From Pseudoxanthomonas wuyuanensis (lineage in GTDB: Bacteria > Pseudomonadota > Gammaproteobacteria > Xanthomonadales > Xanthomonadaceae), in contig NZ_OCND01000008.1 of assembly GCF_900215535.1 (NCBI RefSeq), positions 124,001 through 188,000 of the forward strand: DNA of 64,000 nt, written 5' to 3'. Numbering within the stretch: the stretch's first letter is position 1; each line of letters starts with the position of its first letter. Positions 9,622-19,173 of the stretch are shown in pieces. Under the pieces are notes generated by a model. That model searched no databases and was not told where the DNA came from. It was given only the letters and a program-made list of their open reading frames with translations. The translations under genes were made by a program, and so were the position numbers.

Positions 9622-11391
9622 CTACGCCGGATGGAAAGGAAAATAGAGCGGGATCAGCACGATGGCCATGATCCAGAAGACCAGGTTGAGCGGCACGCCG
9701 ATCTTGATGAAGTCCAGGAAACGATAGCCGCCGGCGGTATAGACCATGGTGTTGGTCTGGTAGCCGACCGGCGTGGCGAAGCTGGTCGAGGCGGCAAACG
9801 CCACCGCCACCAGCATCGGCTTGGAGTCCACGCCCAGCGAATCGGCTGCCGCGATCGCGATGGGCACCACCAGCACGCCGGCGGCGTTGTTGCTCATCAC
9901 CTCGGTCATCACCGCGGTCAGCAGATAGATCGCCGCCAGCGTCGCCACCGGACCGAACGGACCGATCACCTTGATCGCCTGCTGCGCCATCCAGTCGGCG
10001 CCGCCGCTGTTCTGCAGCGCGATACCCAGCGGCAGCACGCCGGCCAGCAGCACGATCACCCGCCAGTCGATGGCGGCGTAGGCCTCGTCGGTATCCAGGC
10101 AGCGGAACACCACCAGCGCAATGCAGCCCAGCAGCGCGGAGGCCACGATCGGCAGCAGCCCGGCAGCGGCCACGCCGATGACCGCCGCCAGCACCAGCGC
10201 CGAAACCGAAGCCCGGCGCCAATCGATGCGCTGCTGCGCACGCTGGCCCAGCACCACCAGGCCCGGTTCCCTGCGCAGGGCGGCCAGCGACTTTTCCGAC
10301 GTATCCACCAGCATCACGTCGCCGACCATCAGCGGCACCTCGTCCAGCGCGCTGCGCAGCAGGCCGCGGCTGCGCTGCAGGCCGTGCACGCGCGCGCGAT
10401 AGGTATGCGCAAACCGCATGCTCGACAGGCTGTGCCCGGCCAGATGCGAGCCCGGCGCGATCATGACTTCGGCATGGATGCGCTCTTCGCCGGGATGCGC
10501 GCCGTCATAGCCAATCGCGGCCGGTTCGAAATCCAGCTTCAACTGTTTGCGCAGCTTGTCCAACTGCTCCCAGTTGCCGCGCAGCAGCAGCCGGTCGCCG
10601 GCCTGCAACACTTCCGACTGCGGTGCCGGCGCGCGCTGGCGGTTGCGGATCACTTCCAGCAGATGGGCATCGTGCAGTTCCTGGGGAATGGCATCGGATG
10701 CCCGCTGACCCAGCGCCGGCGAACGCTCGGATACCAGCAACTCGGTCAACCAGCCGCTGCCATGGCCGCTGTCGCCCGGCTCCGGCACGCCCAGATCCGG
10801 CAGCAGGAAACGCTGCGCGAACAGCATGTAGACGATGCCCACACCTACGAAGACCACGCCCAGCGGCGCAAATTCGAACAGCTCGAAGCCTTCGCGCCCC
10901 AGCTGCCGCGCCAGCGTGTCCACCAGCAGATTGGTGGAGGTGCCCACCAGCGTGCACACGCCGCCGAACTGGGCCGCGTAGGAAAGCGGAATCAGGAACT
11001 TCGACGGCGAGCGCCGGTTGGCTGCCGCCGCCGCGATCACCAGCGGCAGGAACACGGCGACGGCAGCGGTGTTGTTGACGAAGGCCGAGACGAAGGCGAT
11101 CACCCCCATCATCACCAGCGCGAACAGCCAGCTCCACTTGATCCTGCCCAGCGCCTCGCCCACCACCAGCAGCGCGCCGCTGCGCTGCAAACCTGCGCTG
11201 AGCACGAACATTGCCGCCACGGTAATCGTGGCCTGGCTGCTGAAACCGGACAGCGCCTCGCGCGGCGTGACCAGGCCCAGCACCAGCAGGCTGGACAGGA
11301 CCAGCAACGCCACCACGTCCACCGGCAGCTTCTCGGTGACGAACAGCACCACCGCACCCGCCAGGACCGCGAGCACCAGCCAGACTTCCAT
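9622..11391 (-). CDS. SLC13/DASS-type permease with two TrkA-C (RCK_C) domains
   Basis: This 589-residue inner-membrane transporter has about 12 hydrophobic segments in two halves (1-190 and 400-589). Between them lie two soluble repeats of roughly 80 residues with RCK_C features (LLEVIRNRQ..APAPQSEVLQAGDRLLLRG and the later VMIAPGSHLAGHSLSSMRF...PLMVGDVMLVD). This matches the SLC13/CitT family branch with paired TrkA-C domains, thought to move sulfate, dicarboxylates or similar anions with sodium or protons. ATG 11391 begins directly with the first membrane helix (MEVWLVLAVLAGAVVLF); the 109 residues upstream in frame are not protein-like. The ribosome site is weak. No linked pathway gene indicates the substrate. 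Confidence 0.9.
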   Translation of the reverse strand: MEVWLVLAVLAGAVVLFVTEKLPVDVVALLVLSSLLVLGLVTPREALSGFSSQATITVAAMFVLSAGLQRSGALLVVGEALGRIKWSWLFALVMMGVIAFVSAFVNNTAAVAVFLPLVIAAAAANRRSPSKFLIPLSYAAQFGGVCTLVGTSTNLLVDTLARQLGREGFELFEFAPLGVVFVGVGIVYMLFAQRFLLPDLGVPEPGDSGHGSGWLTELLVSERSPALGQRASDAIPQELHDAHLLEVIRNRQRAPAPQSEVLQAGDRLLLRGNWEQLDKLRKQLKLDFEPAAIGYDGAHPGEERIHAEVMIAPGSHLAGHSLSSMRFAHTYRARVHGLQRSRGLLRSALDEVPLMVGDVMLVDTSEKSLAALRREPGLVVLGQRAQQRIDWRRASVSALVLAAVIGVAAAGLLPIVASALLGCIALVVFRCLDTDEAYAAIDWRVIVLLAGVLPLGIALQNSGGADWMAQQAIKVIGPFGPVATLAAIYLLTAVMTEVMSNNAAGVLVVPIAIAAADSLGVDSKPMLVAVAFAASTSFATPVGYQTNTMVYTAGGYRFLDFIKIGVPLNLVFWIMAIVLIPLYFPFHPA

Positions 11392-11742
11392 GCCCGTCAA
11401 GGCCGGTTCCCGGCGAATCGGCGCCGAAGCGGCCCCGCGGAGTTCGCGCACCGGCGAGCGGAAGCGGACGGATATGTCGGAATGCTGCCCATGCCGCCAT
11501 TGTGCATGGCGATGCGCGGCGGCGTCACCCCGCCGCGGCAAATCCGGATGCGGCGAGCCAAGCCATCCCTGTCCGGCGCCGCATCGCCGCCCGTTGCGCA
11601 GACGGACCGGGCTGGCGCGAATGCGGCCCTGGTTGATCGACGCCTTGCCCGGGGACCTGGCCGGAATCGCGGTTGGAGCACATCCCCGGCATGCATCCTG
11701 CTTGCCCGAATTCGGCAAAGGACAACGGCAAGGCGCGTGCCG
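11392..11742. other. 351-bp intergenic stretch
   Basis: This gap lies between the permease start and the stop of the next minus-strand gene. No supported gene, repeat or RNA is visible. Apparent frames here are shadow extensions of the neighbours. Confidence 0.4.
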
Positions 11743-12486
11743 CTACTTCAGCAACATCCACAGCGCCATTGCCACCATCATCAGATTCTCGGTCAACGAC
11801 ACGAATCCCAGCGGCACCCTGGAATTCCCTCCAACGCAGGCGCACCTGAGCTGGCGGCCCTGCACGTAGACCGCATAGAACACCGACACTGCGCCGACCG
11901 AACCGATGAACAGCGCCACCGGGATGGCGATGGCCTTGCCGGCCTGCGCCAGCATCAGCACGCCAGCCAACGCTTCGCCGAACGGGTACAGATACGCGTA
12001 CGGCACCCAACGCTGCGCCAACAGGTCGTAGCCCAGGAACATGGTGGCGAAGCTGTCCACGTCCTGCAGCTTCTGCATGGCCAGCAGACACATCGCAAAA
12101 GCGATAAACCATTCCGCCGTACGCAACGTCAGCAGCGCGCCCGCACTGGCCCAGCTGCTGGCCAGCGCCAGCAGTGCGGCCATGGCGAAAACGGCGGCCA
12201 CCGGCCGGTAGCTCACCGCATCCGGATCGCGCACAGGCTTGCCGAGATAGCGGCGAAGATCGTCGTAACCGCCGATGCGGCTGCCGTCGATGAATACCTG
12301 CGGCGTGGTTTCAACCCGATGCTGCGCCTTGAACGCATCGGTTTCTTCGCGCGTGGTCAGCCAGTGGTCATCCACGGTGAAACCGGCGCGCCTGAGCAGG
12401 TAACGGGACTTCAGCCCCCAGGGACAGACATGCTTGTCCATCACCATGCGGTACAGCGCGGCATGCCTGCCTGCGGTCGCGTTCAT
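11743..12486 (-). CDS. glutaredoxin-like domain fused to MauE/DoxX-type membrane domain
   Basis: This 247-residue protein has an N-terminal thioredoxin-fold domain (about 1-80) of glutaredoxin type: MDKHVCPWGLKSRYLLRRAG, then TTPQVFIDGSRIGGYDDL, the typical cis-Pro/GG.DDL segment. The usual CPYC is CPWG, so it carries a single active-site cysteine. The C-terminal half has four hydrophobic helices like MauE/methylamine-utilisation or VKOR-adjacent membrane proteins, and a CAC motif near GRQLRCACVGG. A GGAGG lies 8 bases before ATG 12486, so the more upstream TTG is unlikely. It probably handles thiol-disulfide exchange at the inner membrane. The partner is unknown. Confidence 0.85.
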   Translation of the reverse strand: MNATAGRHAALYRMVMDKHVCPWGLKSRYLLRRAGFTVDDHWLTTREETDAFKAQHRVETTPQVFIDGSRIGGYDDLRRYLGKPVRDPDAVSYRPVAAVFAMAALLALASSWASAGALLTLRTAEWFIAFAMCLLAMQKLQDVDSFATMFLGYDLLAQRWVPYAYLYPFGEALAGVLMLAQAGKAIAIPVALFIGSVGAVSVFYAVYVQGRQLRCACVGGNSRVPLGFVSLTENLMMVAMALWMLLK

Positions 12487-12638
12487 GAACGATGCCTCCA
12501 GCAACCTGACCGATACCCGCGGAAAAACTACAGATTGGCACGGAAGCGCAGGTGAAATCGCGCAAACGCAACCTACACGGCCGCATTACTTCCGTGCACG
12601 CAGCATGCTGTCTCCACTTGCACAGCGAGGATACGGCC

Positions 12639-12866
12639 ATGCCCTACGACCGCATCAGCGATCTGCCCGATTCGGTCCGCGATCACTTGCCCAAGCATGC
12701 GCAGGAAATCTACAAGGAAGCCTTCAACAGCGCCTGGGACCAGTACGCGGATCCGGACGAACGCCGCGGCGACGCTTCCCGCGAGGAAACCGCGCACAAG
12801 GTGGCCTGGTCGGCGGTGAAGGAAAAATACGAGAAGGGCGACGATGGCGACTGGCACGCCAAGTAG
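12639..12866 (+). CDS. chaB: ChaB family protein
   Basis: This 75-residue acidic/basic protein starts MPYDRISDLPDSVRDHLPKH and continues AQEIYKEAFNSAWDQY, the conserved ChaB pattern (LP..V...LP.HAQ.IY..AFN.AW..Y). It ends AHKVAWSAVKEKYEK, also conserved. ChaB was named as a regulator of the ChaA cation antiporter, but its biochemical role is not settled. No chaA-like gene is adjacent. A GAGG lies upstream of ATG 12639. The gene is divergent from the glutaredoxin-MauE gene. Confidence 0.93.
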   Translation: MPYDRISDLPDSVRDHLPKHAQEIYKEAFNSAWDQYADPDERRGDASREETAHKVAWSAVKEKYEKGDDGDWHAK

Positions 12867-12917
12867 GACGGGCTCAAACCTGCCGCGCGCCGGTAAACCC
12901 GGGCCTCCGCGCGCTCA

Positions 12918-14030
12918 TCAACGCTGGGGTTGCCCGCCCTCCACCGCCAGCGGACGCACGTGCTCCAGCAGGCTGACCAGCAGCTTGCCGGGTTCTTCCC
13001 ACGGCATCATGTGCGCGGAGCGCTCGAACCACACGGCCTTTTTGTAAGGCGCCTGCACCTGCCGGATCCAGGCCGCAGTGGGCTCGGAGGGTGTGGTGTA
13101 GTCGTGGCGCCCCATCAGCATCACCACCGGGATGGGAAACTCGCGCACGCCGGTGAAATCCACCTGCAGGAATTCCGGCAGCAACCGGTCCAGCGTGAAC
13201 AGGCTGCCCTGGTTGATGGCGCAACGATCGCGGTCGTCGTACTCCGGCGACAGTCGAGGGGCGCGGTAGTAGTAGGTGGAGTCTTCGCGGTACGCGGTCA
13301 GGCCGCCGTAGAACTGCGGCCACTTGCGCGCAACGATGATGCGATCGCGGGTGATGGGCGTGTTGCCCGGATAGGGGCCGATGGCTTCCATCTCGCGTAC
13401 CGCTTCGGCGTTGCCGTGGGCCCTGGCCTGCTGCAGGCCGTAGTCGTAGCTCAGGCGCTCGTTCTCGCGGGTGTTGATGACCTGTCCAACGCCGACATAG
13501 GCATGGAACAGGTCCGGCCGCTTCAGCGCCGCATGCATGCCGACCACCGTGCCCCAACTGTGGCCCATCAGAACCAGCTTGCGCTTGCCGTAGCGCGTGC
13601 GCAGGTACTCGGCCAGTTCGATGGCATCGTCGACATAGCGCTGGATATGGATGGTTTCGCCGATGCTGTCCGGGTCCACCTGGTTATAGGTCTTGCCGGA
13701 TCCGCGCTGGTCGTAGTTGACGAGGGTGAAATATTCCTCCAGCGGGCGCTGGAACTGCCATTGGCTGGGAATGATGGGCGCGGCCGGTCCGCCATGCACG
13801 AACAGCACCATCGGGTTGTCGCGGTCCTGACCGCGCACGTTGACCCATTGATCGATGCCGCCGATTCGCGCCGCGTAGGCTTCCTGCACGCCATTGGGCG
13901 CGACGATTCTCCCAAGATCGCGGATGATCTCGCGCGCAGGTTCGTAGGCCGACCTGTCGGGGCATTCCTGGGCATGGATGCGCGGCGACAGCGCGGCCAG
14001 CAGGGACAACGCGAACAACGGCAGCTTCAT
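12918..14030 (-). CDS. secreted alpha/beta hydrolase, S33 proline iminopeptidase-like
   Basis: This 370-residue protein has a signal peptide (KLPLFALSLLAALSPRIHAQ) and an alpha/beta hydrolase domain. HGGPAAP forms the oxyanion hole, NYDQRGSGKT follows, and GHSWGTVVG carries the nucleophilic serine. The acid is likely the Asp in LMGRHDYTT and the base the His in ERSAHMMPWEEP. These are the features of S33 proline iminopeptidase-like enzymes, which remove N-terminal proline or hydrolyse other small amides and esters. AGGAG precedes ATG 14030. The periplasmic location suggests peptide scavenging. Substrate specificity cannot be read from the sequence. Confidence 0.9.
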   Translation of the reverse strand: MKLPLFALSLLAALSPRIHAQECPDRSAYEPAREIIRDLGRIVAPNGVQEAYAARIGGIDQWVNVRGQDRDNPMVLFVHGGPAAPIIPSQWQFQRPLEEYFTLVNYDQRGSGKTYNQVDPDSIGETIHIQRYVDDAIELAEYLRTRYGKRKLVLMGHSWGTVVGMHAALKRPDLFHAYVGVGQVINTRENERLSYDYGLQQARAHGNAEAVREMEAIGPYPGNTPITRDRIIVARKWPQFYGGLTAYREDSTYYYRAPRLSPEYDDRDRCAINQGSLFTLDRLLPEFLQVDFTGVREFPIPVVMLMGRHDYTTPSEPTAAWIRQVQAPYKKAVWFERSAHMMPWEEPGKLLVSLLEHVRPLAVEGGQPQR

Positions 14031-14216
14031 CAGTGGCTCCTGCGCAAAACGGATGGGAGAAGTATCCGCACAACGGAAAGATTTCCACCCGTGCATTTGG
14101 TCATGTTGCCATTGGCCGGATCGACTGCTCGGGCAGCCGGCAGCGCTGGCTTCGCCCGCATCACCAGAGCGTTTTTGCTGCAAGTATCCGCCGCGCAGGC
14201 CGGGTTCCAAGGCACC

Positions 14217-14243
14217 GGGTCCCGGCATTCGCCGGGATGACGG
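14217..14243. repeat. REP-like palindromic repeat, single copy
   Basis: The motif GGGTCCCGGC-ATTC-GCCGGGATGACGG also appears almost identically at 19736-19762. It is a short hairpin-forming dispersed repeat of the kind that fills intergenic gaps in this family of bacteria. Confidence 0.7.
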
Positions 14244-14257
14244 CTATCCAGGGTTGC

Positions 14258-15229
14258 CTAGTTGCAACCCGCCAATCGGCTGTCGGCGTACCACAGCGCG
14301 CGCCGCGCCAGATCGTAGGCGCTGTCGCCGCGGCGCGGCAGCATATGTTCGGCCATGACCGGATCGGCGCCGTGCGCCATCGCCGACTCGACGCTCTCCA
14401 GCTCGGCCAGATGAGTGCGCACCGGGGCGATCAGGCGCTGCACCTGCTGGGGCTCGCAGGCGGCATGGCGCTTGAGCAGCGTCTGCATTTCCTGGCGTAT
14501 GCGCTGGCTGGCTTCGCCGCTCAGACCGGGCGCCTTCTGGAACGCAACCGGGGCCGCCTTGTAGGCATCGCCGGTTGCCTCGCTTCCCAGATCGGCCGTC
14601 CGCTCGTGCAGGCGCGGATTGAAACGCACCTCCGGCGGCGGCCTGGCTTCGGCCGGCGCCGGCTCCTCGCCGAAGATGCGCTTGGCGATGGCCTTCATGC
14701 CGTCACCCATCTTCTGCGCGGCCACGTCGCCGAGCGTGCCATCGCTGGCCCAGTCCTTGCTGAAGCGCGTTTCCTCGACGTGGATGGGATTGGGCGGATA
14801 GAGCAGCTTGCGCGCACGCTCGAGCTCGCGTTCGTTGGGCAGACCCGGGGGATTCACCGCTGCCGTCGACGCCATCGGGTCGATGGCGACATCCGTTGGC
14901 AACCGCACCTGGCCATCGCGGGTGTACAGGCGCTCCGCGCGCGGTGCGGGCACCGCGGACGCTACCTGCGGCTGCGATGCGCGTGCGTCATCCGTTTGCG
15001 CGGCCAGGGGGATTTCCGGCCGATGCGCGGCAACCGGCGCCGCCGCAGGCGGGGCAAACCGTGGCACGGATTCCCGCTCGATGTAACGCACCCGCATTTC
15101 CTGCCCTTCACCGGCCGATGCCACATACGGAGCCCTCAGCAGGAACCTGCCCATCAACAGCACGATCGCCGCTGCGGTGGCGGCGGCGATGATGCGCGAT
15201 ACGGAGTCATCGGGGAAAGCCAGTTTCAC
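14258..15229 (-). CDS. hypothetical single-pass membrane protein, Pro/Ala-rich
   Basis: This protein of about 323 residues is not recognised. With GTG 15229 it starts VKLAFPDDSVSRIIAAATAA and has one hydrophobic segment near residues 12-30 (IIAAATAAAIVLLMGRFLL). A low-complexity Pro/Ala/Arg-rich stretch (about 40-130) and a predicted helical, charged C-terminal half follow. The topology of one N-terminal anchor, a flexible spacer and a periplasmic domain recalls TonB- or LysM-free envelope linkers, but no named domain is visible. The start is uncertain: a TTG at 15295 would add 22 residues, and neither has a strong ribosome site. Confidence 0.65.
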   Translation of the reverse strand: MKLAFPDDSVSRIIAAATAAAIVLLMGRFLLRAPYVASAGEGQEMRVRYIERESVPRFAPPAAAPVAAHRPEIPLAAQTDDARASQPQVASAVPAPRAERLYTRDGQVRLPTDVAIDPMASTAAVNPPGLPNERELERARKLLYPPNPIHVEETRFSKDWASDGTLGDVAAQKMGDGMKAIAKRIFGEEPAPAEARPPPEVRFNPRLHERTADLGSEATGDAYKAAPVAFQKAPGLSGEASQRIRQEMQTLLKRHAACEPQQVQRLIAPVRTHLAELESVESAMAHGADPVMAEHMLPRRGDSAYDLARRALWYADSRLAGCN

Positions 15230-15611
15230 GCAGCCTGCATCGTTCGGCGGAAGTTCGCGCGGCGATGCCGCAGACGGAGGTCGATTGACTGGCAAGCCTA
15301 TCCGCTAGTTCCCGCATGCAGGCAGTCGCGGCGGCGATCCGGCGAAAATCGTTTGCATGGGATTCATCGTCGCCGCACAGGCGGCACGGCATATCGGGCC
15401 AGCAGCCCGTCATCGGCGCGCGTCAGTGGTCGACGCCTCCGCATCCCTTCAGGCCGGCGGCCGTAACGCCGCCGGCATGCCCTCCGCGCTTGGAAAGCTG
15501 ACTCCGACCCAGGGACCGTCGTCCAGCGCCATCTGCTTCCTGATTAGCATCGACTCCCAGCCTTGAAAACCGCTCGGATAGACGCAGCGGATACGCGATG
15601 CCAATCGGGGT
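15230..15611. other. 382-bp intergenic stretch with a 9-bp hairpin
   Basis: No gene is supported here. A perfect hairpin GCCGGCGGC-loop-GCCGCCGGC occupies 15453-15476 and could be a terminator or a mobile repeat. Two short plus-strand frames and one minus-strand frame overlap it, but they have no ribosome site or recognisable product. Confidence 0.4.
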
Positions 15612-17564
15612 CTATTTCGCCGTCCCGCCACCCAGATGCCTGCCGAGAAACGCCAGCAGCCGGGTGTAGTACTCGCGGCGGTGGGATTCGGTATAGAAGC
15701 CGTGGCCTTCGTAGGGGAAGTACAAGGTTTCCACCGGAACGCCGGCAGCCTTCAACGCTTTTTCCATGCGTTCGCTGTGGGCGATGGGCGCGCGCTCGTC
15801 CTTGCCGCCAGCGGCAAGGAACACGGGCACCTTGATGCGTTCGGCCAGCTTGCTGGGTGAACGTGCGGCCAGCGTTTCCGGCGCGCCCAGCCAATCGCCG
15901 GCCCAGGTCTTGCCGGAGCGGCTGCGCCTGGATTGGCCGCGGTGCATCAGCGCCAGGTCGTATACGCCCACGTAGCCGGCGGCGCAGCGGTAAAGATCCG
16001 GTTCCTTGGCCACGCCCATCAGTGCGGCGTAGCCACCGTAGCTGGCGCCGTAGATGCAGATGCGCGACGGATCGGCGATACCCTGTTCGATGGCCCAGCG
16101 GGTGGCGTCGGTCAGATCGTCCTGCATGCGACCGCCCCACTCCTGCGCGCCGGCCTGCATCAGCGCACGCCCATAGTTGCCCGAACCGCGGTAGTTGACG
16201 CGTAGTACGGCATAGCCGGCTTCGGCCAGGATCTGCGTGTCGTCGTCGAAGTTCCACTGATCGAAGATGCCGAACGGACCGCCGTGCGGCAGCAGCACCA
16301 TCGGCCGCGCCCCTTCCTTGGCCCCGAACGGCAAGGTCAGATAGCCATTCAGCGGGGTGCCGTCGCGCGCCTGCAGGGCGACGGCTCTGGTGGGCGGCAC
16401 CCTGCTGGGATGGAACCATTCGCGGCGGCTGAAGACGCGATCGGCAGTCTTGTTGACGGCGTCGAACAGGAAATAGTCGCCATTGTTGCGGTCGCTCCAG
16501 ACATAGAACAACGCCAGCTTGCCGTCGCTGGTGGCTGAAGTCAGGTAGATGACTTCCTCCTTGAATGATTTTTCCAGGCTGCGGTACAGGCGCGCGGTCG
16601 CCGATTTCTCGTCGAAGAAGCGGTTGCGCACGCGATCGGTCATGAAGGACACGCCTATCGGCGTGCGTCCATCCATGTCGTACAGCGTGCGGAAGGGATC
16701 GACCAGCGCGTCGCGCATCAGCTCGGTGTAGACGCCGGTGGCCGGGTCCCATGCCATCACTGCGTCGGGCCCCTGCGCCTGCTCCACCTGCAGATAGGCG
16801 ATCTTGCCGTCGGCGGAAAACCCCATCGGGAATTCGCGCCGCTGGGCGACGGCTTCGTCGTTGATCAGGCGCCAGGGAGCCTTGTCGTCGTCGCGGTAGT
16901 AAAGCTTGGAAACGTTGTCGGCGTTGGCGCCGCGCGCAAAACGCACCCGGCCTTCGGCATCGACGGTAAAGCTGGCGCGGCGCACCGGCACGCTCGCCAC
17001 CACGCTTCGCCGCCGGGTGTAGATGTTCAGCTTCTCGATGCGGATACTCGGATCGCTTTCCAGCGGCACCGCCGACACCAGCACGCTGTTCGGGTCGCTC
17101 GGCAGCGTGTCTTCCATGAACACCGCGCGATCCAGCTCGAACTTCACGCCGCTGCCGTGAGGCCCGTCATTGACGCCCAGCGGGCTGGCCAGCAGCTTCG
17201 CGCCCTTGCCATCGGCGTCGATCGCATGCAGTTCGCCCGTCGTCACCGGCTCGTCGCGCGACCCTTCCTTGCGCGCCATTGCCACCACGATGCGCTCGTC
17301 GTTGGCCCACCAGAAATCGTCGACCGCCGAATCCTCCCTGCCGGTGATCTTTGCGGTACCCGACATGTCGGAACGGCGTATCACCACCAGCGCGGTGCGA
17401 TCCTCCAGCGGCATGGTGGCCGCATAGTAGGCGCCCGATGGCGAGATCTTCACCCGCTCGAACTTGTCCTGCTTCAGATAAGCCGCCAGATCCACCTGCT
17501 GCGCCTGGACAGCCAATGGCGCAAGCCAGGCAGCCAGCATCCCTACACGCATTCCCCAATGCAT
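15612..17564 (-). CDS. S9 family prolyl oligopeptidase-like peptidase, secreted
   Basis: This 650-residue protein has a signal peptide (WGMRVGMLAAWLAPLAVQAQ). The N-terminal two thirds are a beta-propeller (repeated VVIRRSD.., DDFWWANDERIVVAMARKEG). The C-terminal catalytic domain has CIYGASYGGYAALMG (GxSxGG nucleophile), the acid in LAAGGKDERAP and the base in PYEGHGFYTESH. This is the standard architecture of S9 dipeptidyl or acylaminoacyl peptidases, abundant in Xanthomonadaceae and used for periplasmic peptide degradation. GGAGAGGAT precedes ATG 17564. It is a different subfamily from the lasso isopeptidase at 51476-53653, lacking that enzyme's characteristic N terminus. Confidence 0.93.
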   Translation of the reverse strand: MHWGMRVGMLAAWLAPLAVQAQQVDLAAYLKQDKFERVKISPSGAYYAATMPLEDRTALVVIRRSDMSGTAKITGREDSAVDDFWWANDERIVVAMARKEGSRDEPVTTGELHAIDADGKGAKLLASPLGVNDGPHGSGVKFELDRAVFMEDTLPSDPNSVLVSAVPLESDPSIRIEKLNIYTRRRSVVASVPVRRASFTVDAEGRVRFARGANADNVSKLYYRDDDKAPWRLINDEAVAQRREFPMGFSADGKIAYLQVEQAQGPDAVMAWDPATGVYTELMRDALVDPFRTLYDMDGRTPIGVSFMTDRVRNRFFDEKSATARLYRSLEKSFKEEVIYLTSATSDGKLALFYVWSDRNNGDYFLFDAVNKTADRVFSRREWFHPSRVPPTRAVALQARDGTPLNGYLTLPFGAKEGARPMVLLPHGGPFGIFDQWNFDDDTQILAEAGYAVLRVNYRGSGNYGRALMQAGAQEWGGRMQDDLTDATRWAIEQGIADPSRICIYGASYGGYAALMGVAKEPDLYRCAAGYVGVYDLALMHRGQSRRSRSGKTWAGDWLGAPETLAARSPSKLAERIKVPVFLAAGGKDERAPIAHSERMEKALKAAGVPVETLYFPYEGHGFYTESHRREYYTRLLAFLGRHLGGGTAK

Positions 17565-17673
17565 ATCCTCTCCATTCCCCGGTTGTGATGCTGCGGCCGC
17601 TATGGTGGCAAGCAAGGTGGCGGAAGTCCATGCCGGCGCGGCGTGCGCGTGGCGAAAGCCGCGCCGCGTCCGC

Positions 17674-17883
17674 TCACCCGCCCGTATCGTGTTGAACGGC
17701 GTGGCGGAAAACCCATTGGTAGTTGTTGCCGGGCATGGCCGGCAACAGGTTGCGATAGGCGCGGATGCGCTCTTCGTTGCTGGGGGCGTCGGGCGTGCCG
17801 TCGCGCGGCGGATGCTGCAGCGACAGGAAGGCCAACGGTCCCAGCGCCGCCTGTTCGATTGCGGTGGCGTGATGGTTGTTCAT
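17674..17883 (-). CDS. small hypothetical protein (69 aa)
   Basis: The frame from ATG 17883 encodes a 69-residue protein (MNNHHATAIEQAALGPLAFL, later RIRAYRNLLPAMPGNNYQWV). An AGAGG lies about 10 bases upstream. The even residue composition and low Arg content set it apart from the arginine-rich shadow frames around it, which is the main argument for it being real. There are no signal peptide, helix repeats or known motif. It could be a small protein of unknown function or spurious. Confidence 0.45.
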   Translation of the reverse strand: MNNHHATAIEQAALGPLAFLSLQHPPRDGTPDAPSNEERIRAYRNLLPAMPGNNYQWVFRHAVQHDTGG

Positions 17884-18137
17884 GGCGCGCATGCCTCTTT
17901 GGAAAAACAGGCGCGTCCATTGGACTGCCTGCAGCCGGGTTCCCCGGCAACCTGCGCCGACAATGCGCTGCATGACCAACCCGCGCAGGGCCCGGGGGCT
18001 TGTTTCCCCTTCCCGCCGGATGCGGGGGCGGCTCCCCCCTGTAGGGCCGCCTGCCATCCGCACCCGGCGCCTTCATTCAAAAGAACGGATGCTTTTGCGG
18101 CCGCCGGCCACGCAGCGCGCGGCGGCAGGTGCCTGGT

Positions 18138-18977
18138 TCAGGCTGCAGCCAGCGCATCGGCCTGCAGCCGCAGGTCGATGGCGGCCCGCAGATCCGGATG
18201 TTCAGGCACTTGGATGCCGAACTGGTCCTGCAGCACGGCGATCACGGCGGCGGCGTCAGGCAACGCATGCCGCTGGCTGGCTTGGCCATGGCGATGAATG
18301 GCGAAGCTGCCGTTGCTGAGCGCCTTGCGCCAGCCGGGCCCGGTGCGCGCGGCGCGCAGCTGGCCCAGGAATGGCGACTCCGGGTGCGTGCAGACGTACC
18401 AGTTGCCGACGATGTAGTCGATCTCGGCCTGCGGTTGCAGGTCGAACACGTACAGGGCCCGCCATTCACCGGCAACTTGCGCACGCAAGGTGTATTGGTC
18501 CTGGCGACGGGTGACGCGGTAGGGTTCGTGCGGGGTGGCCTGTTCTTCTTCGGTATCCAACCGCAACGGCGCGGTCGGCACCATGCCGCCAAAGCCGACG
18601 TCGGCGATGTAGCGCACATCTTCGATCGTTGCCAGCACCAGCAGATGGGTGCGTGCGGTCATTGCGTCCTCCGGCCCGCCCATCACCACGCGCCCGGTCA
18701 GCCCGCGCGCATCGAAGCGGAGTTGTTGCAGCAGCGCCAGGAACGCGCGGTTGAGCTCGTAGCAGTAGCCGCCGCGCCCTTCATGCAGCAGCTTGCGCTG
18801 CACCGCCGGCAGATCCACCGGCACCGGCAACCGCAGCAACGTGGAGATCGTCTCGAACGGAAAGGTAGCGGTATGCCGTTGCTGCAGTTCCCGCAACGTC
18901 GCCAGCGTGGGCGGCGGCGCCTGGTCGTAACCCAGCCGTTGCAGGTACAGGCGGGTTTCGGTGAGGGAGTCGGTCAT
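18138..18977 (-). CDS. arylamine N-acetyltransferase
   Basis: This 279-residue enzyme transfers an acetyl group from acetyl-CoA to arylamines or hydrazines. The catalytic triad is visible in family order: C72 in GRGGYCYELN, H111 in ARTHLLVL and D126 in YIADVGFGG. The N terminus (YLQRLGYDQAPPPTLATLRE followed by LQQRHTATFPFE) is also typical. The length matches bacterial NATs. An AAGGG precedes ATG 18977. It is a stand-alone cytoplasmic enzyme with no pathway neighbour. Confidence 0.95.
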   Translation of the reverse strand: MTDSLTETRLYLQRLGYDQAPPPTLATLRELQQRHTATFPFETISTLLRLPVPVDLPAVQRKLLHEGRGGYCYELNRAFLALLQQLRFDARGLTGRVVMGGPEDAMTARTHLLVLATIEDVRYIADVGFGGMVPTAPLRLDTEEEQATPHEPYRVTRRQDQYTLRAQVAGEWRALYVFDLQPQAEIDYIVGNWYVCTHPESPFLGQLRAARTGPGWRKALSNGSFAIHRHGQASQRHALPDAAAVIAVLQDQFGIQVPEHPDLRAAIDLRLQADALAAA

Positions 18978-19173
18978 GTCTTGGCCCTTGAATGGACAGG
19001 CGGCAACTGTGGAACATCAAGCCCGGTTGAGGTCAAGCGGCACGACGGATATCCTGCGCGGCGGTGCGGCACGTCATGCAATGCGCAGGTGCGGAGGCTT
19101 GATACCGCCGTTGTGACCGCCTGGCTCCGCCACCACCGTTGTTTTCTCCAGGTTCCCGCATCGGAGCAGCCGG

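Noticed and set aside
9559..12555. A 998-residue plus-strand open frame opposite the permease and glutaredoxin genes
   Set aside because: It is a His/Gln/Arg-rich shadow of high-GC coding DNA; the minus strand holds clear membrane proteins.
15316..15566. Two short plus-strand frames in the 382-bp gap
   Set aside because: No ribosome site or homology cue; they overlap a hairpin.
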